Assembly: GCA_963792365.1 (NCBI GenBank)
Contig: CAWBVW010000001.1
Span: forward strand, 1,054,001-1,118,000
Reading direction: 5' to 3'
Length of the DNA: 64,000 nucleotides
Source: JAOUGY01 sp963792365
GTDB lineage: Bacteria > Actinomycetota > Acidimicrobiia > Spongiisociales > ZC4RG35
Below are positions 60,708 through 64,000 of the stretch, piece by piece. Below the pieces are notes generated by a model that saw only the letters and a list, made by a program, of their open reading frames with translations, was not told the origin of the DNA and ran no database searches. Within the stretch, counting starts at the first letter, position 1, and every line of letters begins with the position of its first letter. Made by a program: the position numbers and the translations under genes.

Positions 60708-61086
60708 ACCTAGGCCATCGGCGTCGAGAGGACCACGAGAAGAGGACGATCATCTTTCGGCCCGCAGGGACTAGCCATCCGTGCCACGCGTGTCTTCGAT
60801 CTCGGACACAGTGGGAAACGGGCCGAGTTGATGGAGCGCGTGCTCCACGTGTGCGCCGGCGCACACGATCGCAGCCCACCCGTGGACATCCGATGGCTGG
60901 GAGTCCTCGGAACCAGCGGAGCCGCCCAGATGAATCACCAGCGGAAAGCGGCGTCGGCGCACGCAGAAACGGCGACGTCCTACTTCGTCGTCGAGAGCCA
61001 GCGGGCCGCCACCGTTTGATCTTCGCCTGTCGACTTCTGCCACACTCCCCACACCGGGCCACGCGACGTTGGGGAGAGACAAAGCC
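60708..61086. other. 379-bp gap between divergent genes
   Basis: The only coding hint is on the minus strand (60771-61094), listed separately. No dyad or -10 box was firm enough to report. Confidence 0.4.
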
Positions 61087-61094
61087 ATGGGCAT
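60771..61094 (-). CDS. Possible small protein, low support
   Basis: The frame is 107 residues. The 3' half (HGWAAIVCAGAHVEHALHQLG, then FPTVSEIED) has strong G/C bias at third positions and looks like a real protein. The 5' half is basic and the true start is unclear. No ribosome site was seen. It would lie upstream of the kinase gene in the same direction. Confidence 0.3.
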   Translation of the reverse strand: MPMALSLPNVAWPGVGSVAEVDRRRSNGGGPLALDDEVGRRRFCVRRRRFPLVIHLGGSAGSEDSQPSDVHGWAAIVCAGAHVEHALHQLGPFPTVSEIEDTRGTDG

Positions 61095-64000
61095 CCACGT
61101 AGCGCTCGAGCATCAAACCACCTATCGCTTCGACAGGCACGTGGCGATCCACCCTCATGTGCTGCGGCTGCGCCCTGCGCCCCATTGCCGGACACCCATC
61201 CTCGCCTACAGCCTCGGTGTCGATCCCGCCGGCCATTTCATCAACTGGCAGCAGGATCCGTTCGGAAACTTCCTGGCCAGGCTCGTCTTCCCCGAGCCGG
61301 CGGATCATCTCGACATCACGGTCGACCTGGTCGCCGACATGACAGTCGTGAACCCCTTCGACTTCTTCGTGGAGGAGTACGCCGAGCGGTACCCGTTCGA
61401 CTACAGCGCCGGTGAGCGGGCCGACCTCAGGCCCTATCTGGAGGCGGCTACAGCCACGGGACCGCTGCTCAGCGATTGGCTCTCCAAGATCCACGTGCCG
61501 ACCGATGGCGTTCCGATCGTGGATTTCCTCGTCGAGACCAACAGGAGGATCTACGAATCTGTCGCCTATTCGGTGCGCATGGAGCCCGGTGTGCAGGCGC
61601 CCGAGCGCACGCTCGACGTTGCGATCGGATCGTGCCGCGACTCGGGTTGGCTGCTGGTCGAAGCGCTCAGGCGCCTGGGTCTGGCCGCCCGATTCGTGTC
61701 CGGCTATCTGGTGCAGTTGACCTCAGATCAACCGTCGTTGGACGGACCCGACGGTCCTGCGAACGACTTCACCGACCTCCACGCCTGGGCAGAGGTGTAC
61801 ATCCCCGGCGCCGGATGGGTCGGACTCGACCCCACGTCGGGGCTGCTCGCCGCCGAAGGGCACATTCCGTTGGCGTGCACCCCGCACCCGAGTTCGGCAG
61901 CGCCAGTCACCGGAGCGACCGGGCCAACGGACGTCGATTTCGCCTACACGAACATCGTCCGCCGCATCCGTGAAGACCCCCGTGTCACGCTTCCCTACGA
62001 CGAGGAGCAATGGCGGCGCATCGACCAGCTGGGACAGGAGGTCGACCGGCGGCTCGTCGCTGGTGACGTTCGACTCACGATGGGCGGAGAGCCGACCTTC
62101 GTCTCCATCGACGACATGGAAGGGCCCGAGTGGAACACGACCGCCGACAGCCCGGAAAAACGGCGACTGGCAGGGGATCTGGCGAAGAGCCTCGCAGATC
62201 GCTTCGCTCCCGGCGGTCTCATCCAGCACGGACAGGGAAAGTGGTACCCGGGTGAGCCGCTCCCCCGATGGCAGATCGCGGTGGCGTGGAGACGAGACGG
62301 CGAGCCGCTGTGGGCCGAGAGCCGTCTGCTTGCCGATCCGTGGCGGCGCGGCAAGCTCGAAACGGCCGACGCCCGCCGCTTCGCCATCCAGCTCGCCGCC
62401 GATTTGGCGATCTCCGATGATGTCGTCCTCGATGCCTATGAGGACGTCCTCAACGACCTGTGGTCGGAGGCACGGCTGCCGGCCGGCGAACCTGCGCGGA
62501 CCGTGCTCGCCGAGGACGACCATGCCGCCATCGCCGACGCCGATGCGCGAGCTGCCCTGGTCGAGCGCCTCGACGCGCGGGGCGGCGCACCGGTCGGGTT
62601 CGTTTTGCCGCTTCATCGCCACGCCGATGGTTGGCGGACGACCCGCTGGCACCTGCGACGAGGCCGGCTGTACCTGATTCCCGGCGACTCTCCTGTGGGC
62701 CTGCGGCTGCCGCTCGACTCGCTCACATGGACTCCGGCGCCGCCGACGTACGAACGATCCCCCTTCGAGCCACGCGCCGACCTGCCCGATCCGACCACGC
62801 TGATCGTATCGCCGGCCGAGGAGATCGACCGGGGCGCCGCCCCACCCACCGCCGTGGCATTCGAGGTTCGATCCGGCAATCTCTTCGTCTTCCTGCCGCC
62901 GCTCGACCATCTCGAGCATGCCATCGAGTTGGTGGCCCTGATCGAGCGGGTGGCGCTGGGCCTCGACATGCCCGTCGTTCTCGAGGGCTACCCGATCTCG
63001 GTCGATCACCGAGCGGCCATGTTGGTGGTGACGCCCGATCCGGGAGTGATCGAGGTCAACGTGCATCCCTCACGCACGTGGGACGAGCTCCGTGAGATCA
63101 TGACCGCTCTGTACGCCGAGGCGCGGCTGGCACGGCTCGGAACCGAGAAGTTCGCGCTCGACGGAAGCCACACCGGCACCGGCGGAGGCAACCACATCAC
63201 GCTCGGGGGCCTGACCCCAGCCGACAGTCCGCTTCTGCGGCGGCCCGACCTGCTCCGCAGCATGATCACCTACTGGCAGCACCACCCGTCGCTGTCGTAT
63301 CTGTTCTCAGGCCAGTTCATCGGCCCGACCAGTCAGGCACCGAGAGTCGACGAAGCACGACCAGAGACCCTCTACGAACTCGAGATCGCGTTCGCCGAGA
63401 TGGAGCGCCAAGGCGACGAACCTGCCCCTTGGATCGTCGACCGTTTGCTCCGTCATCTCCTGGTGGATCTGACTGGAAACACCCATCGAGCCGAGTTCTG
63501 CATCGACAAGCTCTTCAGCCCCGACTCCGAACGCGGTCGGCTCGGTCTGGTGGAGCTGCGTGGATTCGAGATGCCGCCGCATCCGCAGATGGCCTTGGTA
63601 CAGGCGTTGTTGATCCGGTCGCTGGTGGCGCGGTTCTGGGAGCATCCGTACACCGGAGAGCTCGTTCGCTGGGGCACGGATCTGCACGACCGATTCCTGC
63701 TCCCCTGGTTCGTACGTCTCGACATCCATGACGTCATCGAAGACCTCGTCCGACATGGGATCGGTTTCGAGTTCGCCTGGCTCGAACCATTCCTCGAGTT
63801 CCGGTTCCCGCTCTTCGGCGAAGTCGAGCTCGACGATGCCAGGCTGGAGCTCCGTTCGGCGATCGAGCCATGGCATGTACTGGGCGAGGAGACAGCCGGC
63901 GGTGGCACCGCCCGCTACGTGGATTCCTCGGTGGAACGACTCCAGGTCAGGGTCGACGGCTACATCGACACACGTCACATCGTCACGTGCAATGGAATCC
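61087..64000 (+). CDS. Transglutaminase-like/DUF2126 large protein, 3' cut by window
   Basis: ATG 61087 follows GGGGAGAG, and the frame is open to the right edge (971 residues visible). An N-terminal Bact_transglu_N-like region (HVALEHQTTYRFDRHVAIHPH) precedes a transglutaminase core with Cys183 in GSCRDSGWLLVEALR, His231 in DLHAWAEVYI and Asp248 in GLDPTSG. From about residue 320 the DUF2126 region follows, with TMGGEPTFVSIDD, GGGNHITLGG and HPSLSYLFSGQFIGPTSQAPRVDE. This is the layout of the large transglutaminase fusions of about 1,100 residues that often sit beside alpha-E or ATP-grasp genes. A peptide-ligation or peptidase role is inferred. Confidence 0.92.
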   Translation, partial: MGIHVALEHQTTYRFDRHVAIHPHVLRLRPAPHCRTPILAYSLGVDPAGHFINWQQDPFGNFLARLVFPEPADHLDITVDLVADMTVVNPFDFFVEEYAERYPFDYSAGERADLRPYLEAATATGPLLSDWLSKIHVPTDGVPIVDFLVETNRRIYESVAYSVRMEPGVQAPERTLDVAIGSCRDSGWLLVEALRRLGLAARFVSGYLVQLTSDQPSLDGPDGPANDFTDLHAWAEVYIPGAGWVGLDPTSGLLAAEGHIPLACTPHPSSAAPVTGATGPTDVDFAYTNIVRRIREDPRVTLPYDEEQWRRIDQLGQEVDRRLVAGDVRLTMGGEPTFVSIDDMEGPEWNTTADSPEKRRLAGDLAKSLADRFAPGGLIQHGQGKWYPGEPLPRWQIAVAWRRDGEPLWAESRLLADPWRRGKLETADARRFAIQLAADLAISDDVVLDAYEDVLNDLWSEARLPAGEPARTVLAEDDHAAIADADARAALVERLDARGGAPVGFVLPLHRHADGWRTTRWHLRRGRLYLIPGDSPVGLRLPLDSLTWTPAPPTYERSPFEPRADLPDPTTLIVSPAEEIDRGAAPPTAVAFEVRSGNLFVFLPPLDHLEHAIELVALIERVALGLDMPVVLEGYPISVDHRAAMLVVTPDPGVIEVNVHPSRTWDELREIMTALYAEARLARLGTEKFALDGSHTGTGGGNHITLGGLTPADSPLLRRPDLLRSMITYWQHHPSLSYLFSGQFIGPTSQAPRVDEARPETLYELEIAFAEMERQGDEPAPWIVDRLLRHLLVDLTGNTHRAEFCIDKLFSPDSERGRLGLVELRGFEMPPHPQMALVQALLIRSLVARFWEHPYTGELVRWGTDLHDRFLLPWFVRLDIHDVIEDLVRHGIGFEFAWLEPFLEFRFPLFGEVELDDARLELRSAIEPWHVLGEETAGGGTARYVDSSVERLQVRVDGYIDTRHIVTCNGI

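Noticed and set aside
60828..61019. 63-codon plus-strand frame before the transglutaminase gene
   Set aside because: No ribosome site and weaker codon pattern than the minus-strand frame in the same place.

Overview
The window is GC-rich, gene-dense bacterial DNA that reads as an actinobacterium, probably of the Acidimicrobiia type. The reasons are F420-type enzymes (an LLM flavin enzyme and a deazaflavin-dependent nitroreductase-family protein), small BldC/excisionase-like HTH proteins, S-layer homology repeats of the GQMAAFLxRAL type, many two-component systems, and genes whose start codon lies 6-7 nt after a TANNNT -10 box (leaderless transcripts). The class assignment is inference; no rRNA or core phylogenetic marker is present.

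Layout. 0-5 kb: the end of a GT39 glycosyltransferase, a frameshifted AAA ATPase, and small conserved-family proteins (DUF5995, DUF6629, YCII, a lipoprotein, DUF2277). 4.6-8.5 kb: a secreted Asp/Gln/Arg repeat protein, a perfect hairpin, an OmpR/HK pair and a membrane protein. 8.5-15.3 kb: pirin, a membrane protein, a TIGR04076/LLM pair, a YpfJ-like metallopeptidase, a ProA-like dehydrogenase, and a 56-aa protein coupled to a sirtuin. 15.3-21.6 kb: a MASE1 hybrid sensor kinase, an acyl-CoA dehydrogenase behind a TetR-type palindrome, a VOC protein and a ketoacyl synthase. 21.7-25.2 kb: a TPP riboswitch followed by thiBPQ. 25.3-28.1 kb: a serine-protease relic, a striking nested dyad and an MprAB-like system. 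28.3-33.8 kb: ComFB, an amino-acid ABC importer, a PlsY-flippase fusion and a thioesterase. 33.9-35.9 kb: two SLH-cupredoxin paralogues sharing an identical 555-bp block. 36-38.4 kb: Hsp20, an ACT-domain protein, tRNA-Asp and tRNA-Phe, and two HTH proteins. 38.6-41 kb: a patch of gene relics. 41.7-48.7 kb: a NarL-type two-component system divergent from an RDD-ABC-ABC-hydrolase operon. 48.9-54.6 kb: relics, an acyltransferase, a toxin-antitoxin pair, a hydrolase and a broken IS481 transposase. 54.7-64 kb: a degenerate ADP-ribosylglycohydrolase, an M20D amidohydrolase, NDH-2, a sensor kinase, and a large transglutaminase/DUF2126 protein running off the window.

The most coherent regulatory themes are as follows. 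Five sensor kinases (three of them paired with response regulators) lie in 55 kb. At both OmpR-type regulator genes a dyad covers the expected -35 region of a leaderless promoter. Substrate uptake is provided by thiamine and amino-acid ABC importers. The best candidates for something undescribed are the 49-bp nested dyad at 26.05 kb, the ADP-ribosylglycohydrolase whose metal-ligand motifs are all replaced, the PlsY-flippase fusion, the Asp/Gln/Arg repeat protein next to a two-component system, and the SLH-cupredoxin pair with swapped C-terminal modules. No CRISPR array, prophage or complete defence island was seen.
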